Assembly: GCA_021030905.1 (NCBI GenBank)
Contig: JAGFMI010000006.1
Span: forward strand, 1,302,001 to 1,366,000
Source of the DNA: Pyrenula massariospora
Taxonomy: Eukaryota > Ascomycota > Eurotiomycetes > Pyrenulales > Pyrenulaceae
Direction of reading: 5' to 3'
Length of the DNA stretch: 64,000 nt
The first letter of the stretch is position 1; every line of letters begins with the position of its first letter. Positions 23,463 to 34,193 of this stretch are shown piece by piece. The translations under genes and the position numbers were made by a program. The notes beneath the pieces were generated by a model. It had not been told where the DNA came from and did not search any database. It saw only the letters and a program-made list of their open reading frames with translations.

Positions 23463-25337
23463 ATGGCATTCATAATCGGAAGAATTACCAAGGGAATCGG
23501 AGCCGGCATTGGGCTCGCATTTGAGGCTCGCGCACATCACAAAGAGAAAAAGGCTCTTGAGGAGGCCGCGCAAGGAAACCCGCCCACCGCGTCTCAGACA
23601 GTTTCCCGGGACCCATCCGAGACAATTACACCTGTCACCAGTAACGGTATTTTACAACTTCTTTCTATCAGAGAGCTCTCGTAGTTTTACTAATGAGCAT
23701 CTTTAGAAAATTCTACACCTCTTACAGATAAGGAGCGTGCGGCCCGCGCTGAAGAGCGAGAGAGACGTCATGCTGAAGGCGAAAATATTTCCGATTTTGA
23801 AGACGATGAACAGGACTGGGCGCTTGACGAAGCGGCGGAAGATCTAGAATCTCCTGTCCATTCCCCCGAGTCAGAGGCGCCTCCACCTTACCAGTCGCAA
23901 GATGAGAAGCCTTACCAGCCACAAGATGAGAAGCCTGTCTCCGAGACAATTGGGGAATTCGTTGCAGCCCATCCACAGCAGCCTTCAGTCTCTGGTGAAA
24001 CTACCACTCATCGAACACCCCTTCCATGCCCTGTCATAATCCCACAGCGCCGACCCAGACAAAAGGCTCGCGGGTTTATTCGTGCATATGCGCCAGTCCT
24101 TGAAGACAGTGGCATTGACCAAAAGACCTTCATTGACTTCATTGAGGCCCTTGATAAGAATTCTCGTGCGTCCGGCGTCCTCACCGCTATCAATGTCGCT
24201 GCTATGGGTGCCGGTTTTGTTCCAGAACCTATTTCTCAAGCAGTCTCTGCTGGAGTTCAGGTTGTCGTGGGGGTTGCCAGTGAGGTCCAGAGGCGCTACC
24301 GTGGCAACGAGTTCTTAGCAGCTATAAATCGAGAACTCTTTATGCCAAGAGGGCTTTTCGTCATGATACTGACGTTCAAACCTTCTAGCCCTGACCAAGT
24401 CGTTGATGTGAATCTAAAGACAACTGGCGATCTCGTCAACAAACAGCTATCCAACCCTGAGTCGTCGGCAAGAAGGACCTTGAAAAAGCTCGCCATATCC
24501 ACTGATAAAACCTATGGCGAGGTTGCTATCCCCGAATGCGCTCCTCTTGTCTTTCCAAGCATCGACAAAGCCGCAGCAGCTGTGGCCTTAGAGGGCGGAG
24601 ACGCTATCACTGAGAAGCAAAAATCAAGGCTTGGTAGGAGCGGCGACTTCGTTGGCGATTACTTGGACCGCCGAGCACGAGCTACCTACAACTTCCAGAA
24701 TCCGAACAGCAAGCTTGCGGTGCCTGATGACAAAAAATGGGCGAGCCGGTACAGCGATCCAAATCATCCGGCAAACAGCGGTCATATCGTTTCCTTACTC
24801 ACAGGTGGAGCCATTAATCCAAAGCAGCGACGGAGACATAAGGGCCCGATCGGAATGGTGTTGACGCCAGTCGTGAAGATGGTTGGAGAGAAAATGCAAG
24901 AAAGGAAGGCTGCTAAGGAGGCAGGTGCAAGTCCAGGAGGAGTTGACTCAATTCCTACCGCACGTGAAACTACCACTGGCCAACTTCAAGGCGGTGCTGT
25001 TGGTGGTGTAGGGAGAGCTGTCAGCCCAGCAGGAAGATTAGGTGCTAGCGCGGGAGGCCGATCAGGCAACGGGGATCGAGGAGATGCGTTGAAGGAGCGG
25101 ACAAATGCTGCTTACCCATTCTACAGGAACGATAAGAATGAGGCAGATGAAGATAATCCGTATGGGGAGTATGGACGCTACAGAAGAGCAGACCAGAAAC
25201 CGAAAGGACTAATAGGTCGTATCCTGACCGAGGACGTGTTGTATCTGATGGTCTGCAATCTGCCTGAGGGGTTTGTGATGCCCGAAGAGGCGGAAGCGGC
25301 ATCCGAGACAGGACAGTCAAGTGCAGCCGCCCAATAA
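23463..25337 (+). CDS. fungal-specific protein of unknown function with glycine-rich N-terminal helix
   Basis: CDS join(23463..23646,23728..25337), 597 aa; the 81-nt intron joins VTSN to DKERAARAEE in frame. The N-terminus MAFIIGRITKGIGAGIGLAF is a hydrophobic, glycine-zipper-like segment. It is followed by a charged stretch, an acidic Pro-rich linker with two PYQ(S/P)QDEKP copies, then a conserved-looking core from about residue 185: PRQKARGFIRAYAPVLED, FIDFIEALDKNSR, INVAAMGAGFVPEP and RGLFVMILTFKP. A Gly-rich low-complexity region precedes the C-terminal motif KGLIGRILTEDVLYLMVCNL. I recall similar proteins of this architecture across Pezizomycotina without an assigned role. No catalytic motif is visible. 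Confidence 0.7.
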
Positions 25338-25927
25338 TGAAAGCGGAAATGGTGCATTTGGTTGTTTTCCCAATTGAGGCTGAGGCTAGATATCAGAAGT
25401 TGCGGCGCCTCCAATGTGCATCCGACTGGTACTACTACTATTGATCAGATGTGGCCTCACTTCTGATACCCAGCCTCGGGCGGAATCGTGTGATAGCTAG
25501 TTAGTACTTTGGTGATCGCATCAATGATCTTATGACTTCATGACATAAGGACAGCATTTTGCCTGCCTCAAATATGACTTGACTATGGGCAGAAAGCTTT
25601 CCTGGCTCAAAGTCACTCCAAAGCTGTGACGATGATAGTCACTGTCTGCAGCTATGAAATTCATAAGAAGTGACTGCCAAGAGATAAGATTAGATCTTTC
25701 TCTCCATTGTCGACTCCACACAAGCTCCAGCCTCCCATTTTCACCGCAGACATGGCGGGCCACGCGAGGGATCTGTGTTGTTCGCGCCGTATAACGGTCC
25801 ATGGCGCTTTACTCCTGCCCACTCTCTGCAACACTTAGCCGACTGGGACCCAGCATCGACCTACCTGCCCAAGCCAAAACACAACTAAATCTCCTGTCTA
25901 AGTAGGTAGCTCACGAATCCTAACAAC
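25338..25927. other. intergenic, promoter region
   Basis: 590 nt between two plus-strand genes. No supported coding sequence. The right end carries CT-rich sequence (cctgcccactctctgcaac, ccaagccaaaacacaac), typical of fungal promoters and 5' leaders, just before ATG 25928. Confidence 0.5.
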
Positions 25928-27427
25928 ATGGCGCCAATTGAGCCAGACGTCGCCAACTCGAACACTATTGCGCTTTTGAAATTCGCAGCATATTGCTCTA
26001 CAGCCATCGCACTCACGGGATTCCTTGGTCACAATGTCTACGGCGCATACCGTTCCCTCCCTCCCTCGCAACAGACAAGATTACGCTCCTCTTCACGGCG
26101 GAAGCATGTCTGGATCTTTGTGGCTCTGACCGCCGCCAGCCTGTGCGTGAAATGGTATCACCTGCTGAGCTACTTCGCCGTCTCATACAGAGCTTGGGCC
26201 GACGAAATGGATGTTCCATTCTCTGTAACACTTTTTGGTGACGGCGGACTCTTCGGCAAGGAAGGCCATAGCCTTATGTTGGGAAGGTGGCTTCAAGATA
26301 TTTCGCCAATACAGGACTTTTTCGAGATCACTATGGAGAAGAGTAGGAGATATTGGTGGACACAACAGCTTGCTCTTGCAGGAACAGTCTTTGCTGTCTT
26401 CTTGGGTATTGAAGGGCGTCGGCGAAACATTCCCCATCTATGGGCATACATGCTTCTCTCGCAGACGGTCTCGACGTCCTTTGGCATCAGCCTCTTTTTC
26501 CTTGCTATTCTCTTTGCGCCGATCTCATTAAGCCAGGAACCCGATGCAGGGGAATCATCACTCCAACACGCCCTCGCCCGCAGCCGCGCCACAGTCTCCG
26601 CCATTGTCGACAAGGCTTCCGCAAATCTACCGATCCCTTTATCAACGATCCCTGTTCTAATAACACTCACAACAATTGCCCTTCTACCCTTCGCAACGTC
26701 CACTCCATCCTTCACTCCCCTCCTCCTAACCCGCAACCTCACGCTACTCCTTTCCATCTACACTACCCCCAGCCCGACAAGGTCCCACACAAAAATCCTT
26801 TTCCCCCTCCTCTCCCTCGCCTCCCTAGCTCTACATATCCAACGCCTCTTGATCAGCTTCCTCTCTCCCACTCCATACCCAAACCGTCATACAGCGTATC
26901 TCTCCAAGCTCCATCTCTACCGCACCAACACCCGCCCCAATCCGTCAACTGCGACGTACCGCCTCCTCAGCGCTCTACAAGACCACCCGGCGGCCGCCTT
27001 CATCGGATGGGACGTTATCCTCTGTGCCGTCACCTTAAGCACGTGGGCTGTCATCCGCGGTCTCGACGTCCAGAAGATCTTGGGCACTGTAACTCTCAAC
27101 TTGTATCCTACTCTCTCCTCCTCTCCAACCTCCTCATCCTCGGTCAGTAAATCAAAGTCTTCTTCAACCGACGCAGCCAGCGCAACCCGCCGCTCCACCC
27201 GCCGCCGAAAGAGCACCGCAAAGGCGCGGAAGCCTGCCCTCGAAGGCGACGCGAATTCAGATCTTGACGAGGATGTTGATGGAGAGTACGCGGCCGAGAG
27301 CCCGACGATCACGGGGGAGGAAGAGGCAGAAGAGAACCTTGAGGCGGGCGCCCTGGCCACGGGACTGTTTCCGCTGCTGGGGCTTGGCGGGCTGGCCGCG
27401 GGAGTGCTTGGGGCGGAGGGGAGCTGA
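25928..27427 (+). CDS. multi-pass membrane protein of unknown function
   Basis: Intronless 499-aa frame, start in context aacaacATGGCG. Hydrophobic segments at about residues 17-40, 65-90, 150-165, 172-205, 235-252, 260-275, 285-305 and 352-372 suggest about eight membrane passes. Between the second and third lies a soluble stretch with FGDGGLFGKEGHSLMLGRWL and DISPIQDFFEI. The C-terminal tail is Ser-rich, then basic (TRRSTRRRKSTAKARK, a nuclear-signal-like patch), then acidic, ending in a Gly/Leu-rich stretch. The coding strand is C-rich in the middle and switches to G-rich near 27230. The architecture recalls a conserved ascomycete membrane family; a transport or lipid role cannot be inferred. 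Confidence 0.75.
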   Translation: MAPIEPDVANSNTIALLKFAAYCSTAIALTGFLGHNVYGAYRSLPPSQQTRLRSSSRRKHVWIFVALTAASLCVKWYHLLSYFAVSYRAWADEMDVPFSVTLFGDGGLFGKEGHSLMLGRWLQDISPIQDFFEITMEKSRRYWWTQQLALAGTVFAVFLGIEGRRRNIPHLWAYMLLSQTVSTSFGISLFFLAILFAPISLSQEPDAGESSLQHALARSRATVSAIVDKASANLPIPLSTIPVLITLTTIALLPFATSTPSFTPLLLTRNLTLLLSIYTTPSPTRSHTKILFPLLSLASLALHIQRLLISFLSPTPYPNRHTAYLSKLHLYRTNTRPNPSTATYRLLSALQDHPAAAFIGWDVILCAVTLSTWAVIRGLDVQKILGTVTLNLYPTLSSSPTSSSSVSKSKSSSTDAASATRRSTRRRKSTAKARKPALEGDANSDLDEDVDGEYAAESPTITGEEEAEENLEAGALATGLFPLLGLGGLAAGVLGAEGS

Positions 27428-28485
27428 GGGGGATCGAGAGGTCAGATAGGTTTGATGAGGTGATGAATTGTGTTGGAAGATGGATAGGACGGGAGTCAAG
27501 AGCATTCAGAGTGTTTGGACTGCATGGGAGATGTTCGACACGCAAGATACATAATAGGTGTGGAGATCGGTTCGATTGGATTCACGGTAAGGATAGGAAG
27601 TGGCCTAAGGTAAAAGTTGGTCTAGGTCCTCATCTCGAGGGGAAGGGAGCGTATTTCTTGCATACCCCCAACATTCCGCTACGTTGTATATTCCCACTCA
27701 TCGCGAGCATCATGGGTACTGAAGGTCCCCAGACATTTTCGGGGAAAAAAAAGACACCACCTTTTCCGCTTAGCATTTATTAGTACCCAAGATTCTGTTC
27801 AGCGTGGACGTACGTTCCAATAGTCTAAAAGATAATCGAATGATCTGACGTCTTAGACGTGTTCTTGGTGTCGAACTAGATAGAAAAATAATTGGTTTTT
27901 ATGAGCCTACCCAGCTTACGGATGTTGTGACAGACCAACGTTCAACCTCTAACTAAACCGGAAGAATACGAGGTGGCACGCATAGCACTTTTGCACGCGG
28001 GCGTGTTCATCCCAGCAGAACATGAACAAACCCATCGATTTCAAATTCAGTGTGCCTGGCCCCTTAATGTAGATAGATAGATGCTACCTACTGAACACGT
28101 TCAAAAAGCACCGCCGAAGCCCTGAGAACTCCCGCGACCGTAGACTGTGACTTTGTCCCGATACCACCACCGATACCCCATGAGAATACAACTTCAAAAC
28201 GCGCCGGAGACTTCAAGATCCCATTTATATTTTGGGCCGAGTGAAAAGGCGGCGACAGCGCAGAAGAAATAGAAACAGACAAACAAACGACCATCTTCAA
28301 CAGCCGAAGATAGCAGATTACGAGACAAATCATCATAACGTCCCAGCCCATAGCGTGATTTTTCGGTTCCCATTCGCAGCCATTTTCCCGCAAAAACTCC
28401 CTTCGCACCAAAAGACAAAAAAAGGCCATTCGTCCTCCCTGCTCCAGTCCACTCCCTTTTTCATCACCTAACCAATACCTCTCAC
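27428..28485. other. intergenic between convergent genes
   Basis: About 1.06 kb between the 3' ends of the membrane protein (plus) and SPT20 (minus). Short frames only; a 107-codon plus-strand frame at 27460-27783 has no motif. This should hold the two terminators. Confidence 0.5.
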
Positions 28486-31443
28486 TCACTTCGGCATCAT
28501 CCCCTGCCCCGGCATCCCTTGAATATGCCCCCCCTGCTGACCCCCCGGCATCATCATCCCATTCTGCTGCTGCTGCTGCTGAATCATCTGCTGCATCTGA
28601 AACTGCTGGATCTGCTGCGGCGTCATGCCCTGCCTCTGCGCCTGCGCCTGCGCCTGCATCTGGCGGCTCGCCTGCATCTGGGCCTGGCTCTGGCGCTGGA
28701 TGTGGTTGCGCGTCTCCATCTCCGCCTGGGTGCGGAGCGCGTTCTGGACGCTGGGCGGGATGGCGGGGCCGTAGCGGGCGGTGAGCTCCGGGTTCTTGAG
28801 GAGCTGGGTGAAGCGGTTTTGCATCATGGCGCGCATGCGGTTTTGGGCGGTGGCTTGCGGGTTGGGCTGTTGCTGGTTGGGCGGCATGCCTGGATGGTGA
28901 GTGGCTCCAGGGTTGGCGTGCATCTGGGCGGGGTGGTGTTGAGGGGTGGGCATGTGGTGCGGAGGAGAGCCTTGTTGCTGCGCGTGGGCTTGGGCTTGTG
29001 CATGAGCCTGAGCCTGGGCGTGGACGACCTGGGCTTGTTGCTGCTGTGCTTGGTGGTGCTGCATTGACTGGCTGTACATTCTTGAAAGCGAATTTCGGTA
29101 CTCTTCCTGGTTTGACATTGGAGAGTTCTGGCCCGCTTGATTTTGTTGTTGAGCCTGGAGTTGAGCATGGCGTGCCTGCAGCAAAGCTATCTGCTGTGGG
29201 GTTAGGGATTGGCCATTCGGGCCATTCTGCGGCTGGCCCATCGAGTTCTGCTGCTGTTGTGAGTGTTGTAATCTGATTTGTTGCATCATGTATGCCTTGT
29301 GAGCAGGGTTTTGCGGGTTGAGAGTCGCTCCATTCGTCTGAGGTGTTGCCATCATTGGTGCTGAAGTCATTTGCGGCGTTGGAGCCATGTTGCTGCTGTG
29401 CGGACTTACGTTCTGCATACGCGAGACCGGAGTGGCAGTACGCATATTTGGTGTTGCTTGTGGAAGAGCAGGCGTGCGTTGAGCCATCTGCGGGGTTCCG
29501 TGATGGCTAGCGCCTTGCTGACTACCACTCCGGGCCATAGCCATGCCGGGATGGCCATGCTGCAATGCTGAACCAGGCCTTGGGGGGCTCCCAGCACCTT
29601 GATTTGACACACTTGTATTCATGGGGATGCTGTGCGCTGCCTGGGACATTGTGCCAGCACTTGGAGAAGAATTCGAGTGAGGTGTTTGAGTTCTGATGAT
29701 AGGCGAAGAGGTCTGGGCCTGGCTAGCTCGAAGCATCTGGGTCTGCTGTGGCATAGCGTGCATATTCTGGTTAGCGTTCGCTATGGCTTGCTGAGCAGCA
29801 GTCGTGTTCGCATGATGGGCAGCATTGGCAGCTTGGGCAGCATTGGCGGCAGCCGTGCGCTGTTCGATGCTATTTCTCTTGTTCACCATCTCCTGATGCA
29901 TTCTTTGGGACTGTATACGTCGCATTTCTTGCTCCTGCTTTTCTCGCTTCTGTTTTTCTGCGTTCATCTGTTCTTCATGTTCCAATATTCGTCGTTCTTC
30001 CGCCTTTTGCTTGATGGTCTCCAGGGCGTTGAACCTCTCGAACCGAGGGTTGAACATAACGCTGCCAGACTGCCCGTCTACGGCAGTAGCAGCGCCGTTG
30101 CCTACGGCATCAACTGCCGCAAGACGGTCGTCCATGATTGTCATGAACCTTTCCTGATCTCTCGCAATAGCTTCATCAGCAGCCAGCTCGGCAACAGTTC
30201 GTTTTCTGCCTTTAGGCGATGGTGGCAGCTCTTCATGCAGTGGATCTCGTAATGAGTCAATCACTTGCTGTGCCGCTTCAAAATCCTCAACGGGGTCTAG
30301 AAATAAAGGTGGTGCAGTGGAGTTGATAATCCGAGCTTCGTAGTCGAGCAAATCCTTGGATTCAACTTTCATTTTAACCTTCTTCGTTGGCGGCGCTCTC
30401 TCACCAATTGGTGTTTGCGGTACACCCCCCAGAGGTGTTGGTGGAGCTGGCAACGTCGCAGATCCAGGGGTACGGGACGAAGCCACATGCGATTGCCGTC
30501 GATTGAGAGACTTGGGGTCGGGTGTCATTGAATCAATGACAATGTCTTGATGACGTGATAACGTTGTCGGTCTAAGTGCAATGTGGTAAACCTTGGGTTC
30601 TTTTTTTGGCGAAGCTGTGGTAGCCAGTCCGTTAGAAATTCCATCACCTTCAGTCTCTGATTTCGGCTCTCGCTTTTCCTTGTTCATAGCTGGAGACTGG
30701 ACTGCTGAATTTGCGCTTGGCTGGTTTGGCTTGTCTTCACTCGGGTATGGGACGTAAGGAGAAGGGGTGACATAAGGCGTGTAATTGTGTATAGAATAGG
30801 GGACCTTGTCGTCTGCAGAGTTGGCTGAGGAAGAACCAGGAGTCTCGGCAGCGCTCTTGTGATCTACCACGCGTACGATAAGCCATCCGTCATAGAATCG
30901 CACACCTTCTCGCCGCAACTCCTCGAGCATTTCATGTGGTATTGTCTTTTTCTGCAGATGCTCAATGATGAATCGCATATCGGAAAGATAGCTAAAGCTA
31001 CCTTCTTGTTGATCAAAACGGAAGTATGTAGGGTGTAGGTGAATGATTAAAGAGGGAGGGTGGTCCTTCGGTGGGTACTTTCTAAGGATGTGGGATTCGG
31101 TGACAACAAGGGGCTCCGGAAAAATCTTTGAGGTACGTCCTCCGGATCCATCTAGCGCTGCACTTCGTGTGCTTAGGCGATGTAATCTTTGGCTTGGATC
31201 TGGTCTGCCATTTTCTTTTCGCGGCCTGTTTGGTCGAGCCATGGACACGGCTGACGACGTGCCATTTATCGATGATTGGAAGGGAGACTGCTTTTGTCCA
31301 GGAGGTCGCTTGGATGCGCTTGAAGGTGAGGGAGAAGGATTTGGGGGTTTCGTGCCATTTGCGGCGGTCTGGAGAGTCGGCGGGGCTGGGCGTTTGATCT
31401 TTTGAGGAAGCGGGAACGCCTTGTTGGCGACGGCAGCTGCCAT
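28486..31443 (-). CDS. spt20: SAGA complex subunit Spt20
   Basis: Intronless 985-aa frame. Residues about 105-200 contain the Spt20 domain: HPTYFRFDQQEGSFSYLSDM, FIIEHLQKKTIPHEMLEELR and GVRFYDGWLIVRVVDHK. Further conserved pieces lie near 283-300 (KVYHIALRPTTLSRHQDI) and 360-460. Spt20 is a structural subunit of the SAGA histone acetyltransferase co-activator and acts in the nucleus. The C-terminal half is low complexity, rich in Gln, Asn, Ala, Met and His, with a coiled stretch (KQKREKQEQEMRRIQSQRM) near residue 500 and poly-Gln runs near the end, including QAQAHAQAQAHAQQQ and MIQQQQQQNG. Such Gln-rich tails are usual for fungal Spt20. The start was chosen at the first ATG; a longer upstream frame in another phase is not Spt20-like. 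Confidence 0.9.
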   Translation of the reverse strand: MAAAVANKAFPLPQKIKRPAPPTLQTAANGTKPPNPSPSPSSASKRPPGQKQSPFQSSINGTSSAVSMARPNRPRKENGRPDPSQRLHRLSTRSAALDGSGGRTSKIFPEPLVVTESHILRKYPPKDHPPSLIIHLHPTYFRFDQQEGSFSYLSDMRFIIEHLQKKTIPHEMLEELRREGVRFYDGWLIVRVVDHKSAAETPGSSSANSADDKVPYSIHNYTPYVTPSPYVPYPSEDKPNQPSANSAVQSPAMNKEKREPKSETEGDGISNGLATTASPKKEPKVYHIALRPTTLSRHQDIVIDSMTPDPKSLNRRQSHVASSRTPGSATLPAPPTPLGGVPQTPIGERAPPTKKVKMKVESKDLLDYEARIINSTAPPLFLDPVEDFEAAQQVIDSLRDPLHEELPPSPKGRKRTVAELAADEAIARDQERFMTIMDDRLAAVDAVGNGAATAVDGQSGSVMFNPRFERFNALETIKQKAEERRILEHEEQMNAEKQKREKQEQEMRRIQSQRMHQEMVNKRNSIEQRTAAANAAQAANAAHHANTTAAQQAIANANQNMHAMPQQTQMLRASQAQTSSPIIRTQTPHSNSSPSAGTMSQAAHSIPMNTSVSNQGAGSPPRPGSALQHGHPGMAMARSGSQQGASHHGTPQMAQRTPALPQATPNMRTATPVSRMQNVSPHSSNMAPTPQMTSAPMMATPQTNGATLNPQNPAHKAYMMQQIRLQHSQQQQNSMGQPQNGPNGQSLTPQQIALLQARHAQLQAQQQNQAGQNSPMSNQEEYRNSLSRMYSQSMQHHQAQQQQAQVVHAQAQAHAQAQAHAQQQGSPPHHMPTPQHHPAQMHANPGATHHPGMPPNQQQPNPQATAQNRMRAMMQNRFTQLLKNPELTARYGPAIPPSVQNALRTQAEMETRNHIQRQSQAQMQASRQMQAQAQAQRQGMTPQQIQQFQMQQMIQQQQQQNGMMMPGGQQGGHIQGMPGQGMMPK
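28560..28720. repeat. Gln-codon microsatellite in SPT20
   Basis: On the plus strand this reads as CTG/CTGCTG runs (ctgctgctgctgctg) followed by tgcgcctgcgcctgcgcctgc hexamers. On the coding strand these are CAG and CAGGCG repeats encoding poly-Gln and alternating Gln-Ala. Such tracts are prone to length change. Confidence 0.7.
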
Positions 31444-31997
31444 TGCGAGTCTTTGGCCGCTCTGGAAAGCGGTGATATCGGATAGCTCTCACAATTTCAT
31501 CGAGATATGCTGCCGGCAGCGACTCTCTTCGCGCTCCGAATGCTATGACGGGCAAGACGAAGCGACATGGGGTATGATTGGAAGTGGCGCGCAGGGTTGC
31601 GAGGGAAGAGTTTCTGGCGAATCTGGACAGTGATCTCTTTCGGTGTGTCAACGGATCGTGGCGAGGAAGAATCAGACTTGATATTTGCAGGGAAAACGCG
31701 GACGTTGGAGCGCTTTGTCCGTGGGCAACCAGAGTTGGGGACTGACGTTCAGATGCCAAGCCTCAAGCTTGGCCCAAATCAGTTAGGGACAGGAATTCGG
31801 GAAGGCCGCAGTGCCGGATTTTAGCCGCGGCCTGCAGGCTTATGGCTTCGAGGAGGGACACAGAACACACGCTTCCCTGCATGAGATTGGAGCAGGCAAA
31901 TTAAGAACATGCTCATCATACTCAACTAGTACACAGTACGAGCCGAAATGGAGTAGATATTCTGGTCAAATTACAAGCGCTAAATATTCAACATCGT
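31444..31997. other. SPT20 upstream region
   Basis: 554 nt containing the SPT20 promoter and 5' leader and, at its right end, the 3' flank of the Pex22-like gene. A minus-strand frame at 31082-31759 overlaps the SPT20 start in another phase and has no recognised domain; it is rejected as a gene. Confidence 0.5.
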
Positions 31998-33421
31998 TCA
32001 ATCGTGCCCATTAACCCTTCTCCTCCAATCTTCCCCCACCCGCAAGCTGTCCACTACCGCAACTCGCTTGCCTAGTCCCGTCCTCTCCTCCTTCTGCCAC
32101 CATTTCTCGTGCTTTTCTGCGCCACTAGTCGCTTCATCGTCCGTATCTACGAGGCCACCGTGGCCGCCTTCATCACCGACAACAACAACCGTTTGTTTAA
32201 CCCAGCCTGAGAGACTCGAGACCAACTCCCCATCGGGTCCACACAAAGATTCTTGGATGTAGACCGTCTCAGGGCCAAGGCTCCGTAGAATATGCATGTG
32301 ACCGGATGGCGTAGTGAATGGCATGATCATGCTGTCTTTATCAACCAACGCTTGGGCTTGATTGTACAGCGTCTTGAAAAGAGGAGACGTATCGTCTATC
32401 GGACTTGGATCGACATTCGCAAGTTTGTCAACAGCCTCTTCAGAGCTGTGAGCGTCCTCATGACCTATGTTTGAATAAGATGAGGTTAGAGAAGCAGGAA
32501 TCTTTGTTGATGGTATGCTCAATGGATGAGCTTTGAGATCCGGAACATATATCAATACGAAAATTCTTGCATTGTCAGGATTGACATGCTCTGGGAGGTG
32601 TGCAAGAATAGACTATTGACAGAATTAGAGTGAACGAAATGAGCTAGGGAGATACTCACCGCATGATGCCCAACTTCTCCAAATCCATCGCTCTCATGTT
32701 CGACGGCAGATACGACAATAGCTACGCTTTTCCTGTTGCCTTTCAAGCTGGTATGTCTCGGCATTTCAACCTTTCCCCCGAAAAATTCATCAGCGGTGCC
32801 CCTTCTTTTGATGCCTTGTTTCGGCTCGCGACCGTGATCTCTGTTATCAGCCTCTTCGCTCCAACGTTCGTGATCCTCAAAGTCTTCCTGGCTGCCCTCG
32901 CGGATCGAGCTCAGAGCACCACCAACCATAGCACCAGCAGCAGCGACGCCTGCTGCCACCTTTTTACTAGCCCAATCATACGACTGCTGTGGGCTCGGGG
33001 TTCTCTTGAGTGCCCCAGACATTCTCGACACTAAGTTATTCTCGTCTTGCGTGTCGACGCCGGTAGATCTTGAGAATTCTGCGCCAGGGGGTGGCGGACC
33101 TGTGGATCCAGGGGGAGGACCTACAACAGATCCTGGAGGAGGTGGGCCTTGAACGCCTGTAGGATCCGGTCCTTCCATCGGTAGACCACCACTCATGCTT
33201 GCATACCCTGGAGGGGGTACTCCTCCAGGGTAATGTTCTTGCCCAGCTGTGTCCTCATCATCGTCATTCCTCTCGCTCCATATCCATGCGGCCAGGCCGA
33301 CGGTAGCCACTGTGACTGTAATGGCAAGAGGGATCCAATATCCTAATGTGGTTCGCCGGGACGACGCGCCGTAGCTGGCGGTCCCACGGCGGCGGTCGAT
33401 GCGCTCATAGGAGTACGACAT
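31998..33421 (-). CDS. single-pass membrane protein, Pex22-like candidate
   Basis: CDS complement(join(31998..32612,32660..33421)), 458 aa; the 47-nt intron joins GEVGHHA to SILAHLPEHV. A short basic N-terminus (YERIDRRRGTASYG) is followed by one membrane helix at about residues 26-48 (LGYWIPLAITVTVATVGLAA) and a Pro/Gly-rich linker. A C-terminal alpha/beta domain then shows strands such as SVAIVVSAVE, ARIFVLIYVPDL, TVYIQE and TVVVVGDE. This layout resembles the filamentous-fungal Pex22-like peroxin, which anchors the ubiquitin-conjugating enzyme Pex4 on peroxisomes for receptor recycling. The match is by architecture and memory of the N-terminus, not a decisive motif, so another organelle anchor protein is possible. 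It is divergent from eIF2B gamma. Confidence 0.6.
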
Positions 33422-34193
33422 GCGCGCAAATTTGAGTCAACCGCGATTTCTGAGAGGTTTGTAGTGCCGGACAAGGAGATGAAACTTGCGCAAGCGCTTT
33501 CCTTCACTTTCAATCTTGGTCTTGAAACTGTGGATTGCGAAAAATAGGCGAATTTGGAAGGTTCTGGGAGAGTCAAGGTGAGTTCTCGAGACGCGTGCCG
33601 CTGGCTCTGGGTTTCGCTCTTCAATTTCCAAATTATCTATAGTTGGTGGTGACTCAAGAGTTGTTGGGTTCGTATTTTGCAACACAAGATACCTTGAGGG
33701 TCGATTGGGTAGGGTAGGAACGACGACCTGACGTGGCTGGGAGCTTGCTGAACTTGGCGTTCATCCTCGGTTGCCAGGATAAACAGCCCGAGAAACGACG
33801 GCGGGGAGTAACTCCACATCCCGACTGGCTAGCCTTGGCGATGGAGCGACAAGCCTCGCAAGGCTGGCAAACACCACAACCTTAACTAATAGGCATATGA
33901 AAATTCCCCGTCAGGCACAGGAGTCAAAGGTATCGTCGCCAACAGCTAAGGTTACTGTCCAGCAATCATACAAGAATCCCCTTCATCAACGGGTCAAGTT
34001 TCTTAAGTGGCACTCTGCGCTCGGGGCAAGAAGCGAGGAGGGCCAAATTCCAGAAGGCTTGACTCCCCCATACTGCCCTTGTGGACCTCCCGCTCCGCCT
34101 CCAGAGACCCCATGCCTGGACAGTAGCCAGAACAGTCGCAGCCATTCACCTTCTCCGCTTTCAGTCCATAATCCTCTCTCGAGTCTTCCCGTC
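33422..34193. promoter_or_regulatory. divergent promoter region, Pex22-like / eIF2B gamma
   Basis: 772 nt between two divergently transcribed starts (33421 on minus, 34194 on plus). The eIF2B gamma frame stays open upstream to 33897, but that N-terminal stretch (Pro/Ser-rich) is absent from the family, so it is treated as leader. No specific binding site could be assigned. Confidence 0.45.

Noticed and set aside
27540-27600. ggttcgatt resembling a tRNA T-loop
   Set aside because: The flanking stems do not pair and no acceptor or anticodon arm is present.
28519-29067. 182-codon plus-strand Leu/Arg/His-rich frame
   Set aside because: Exact antisense shadow of the Gln-rich SPT20 tail.
31082-31759. 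225-codon minus-strand frame overlapping the SPT20 start
   Set aside because: Same strand, different phase, overlaps the strongly supported SPT20 N-terminus and has no motif.
33897-34193. 99-codon N-terminal extension of eIF2B gamma
   Set aside because: Open but Pro/Ser-rich and not part of the family; the ATG at 34194 gives the usual length.
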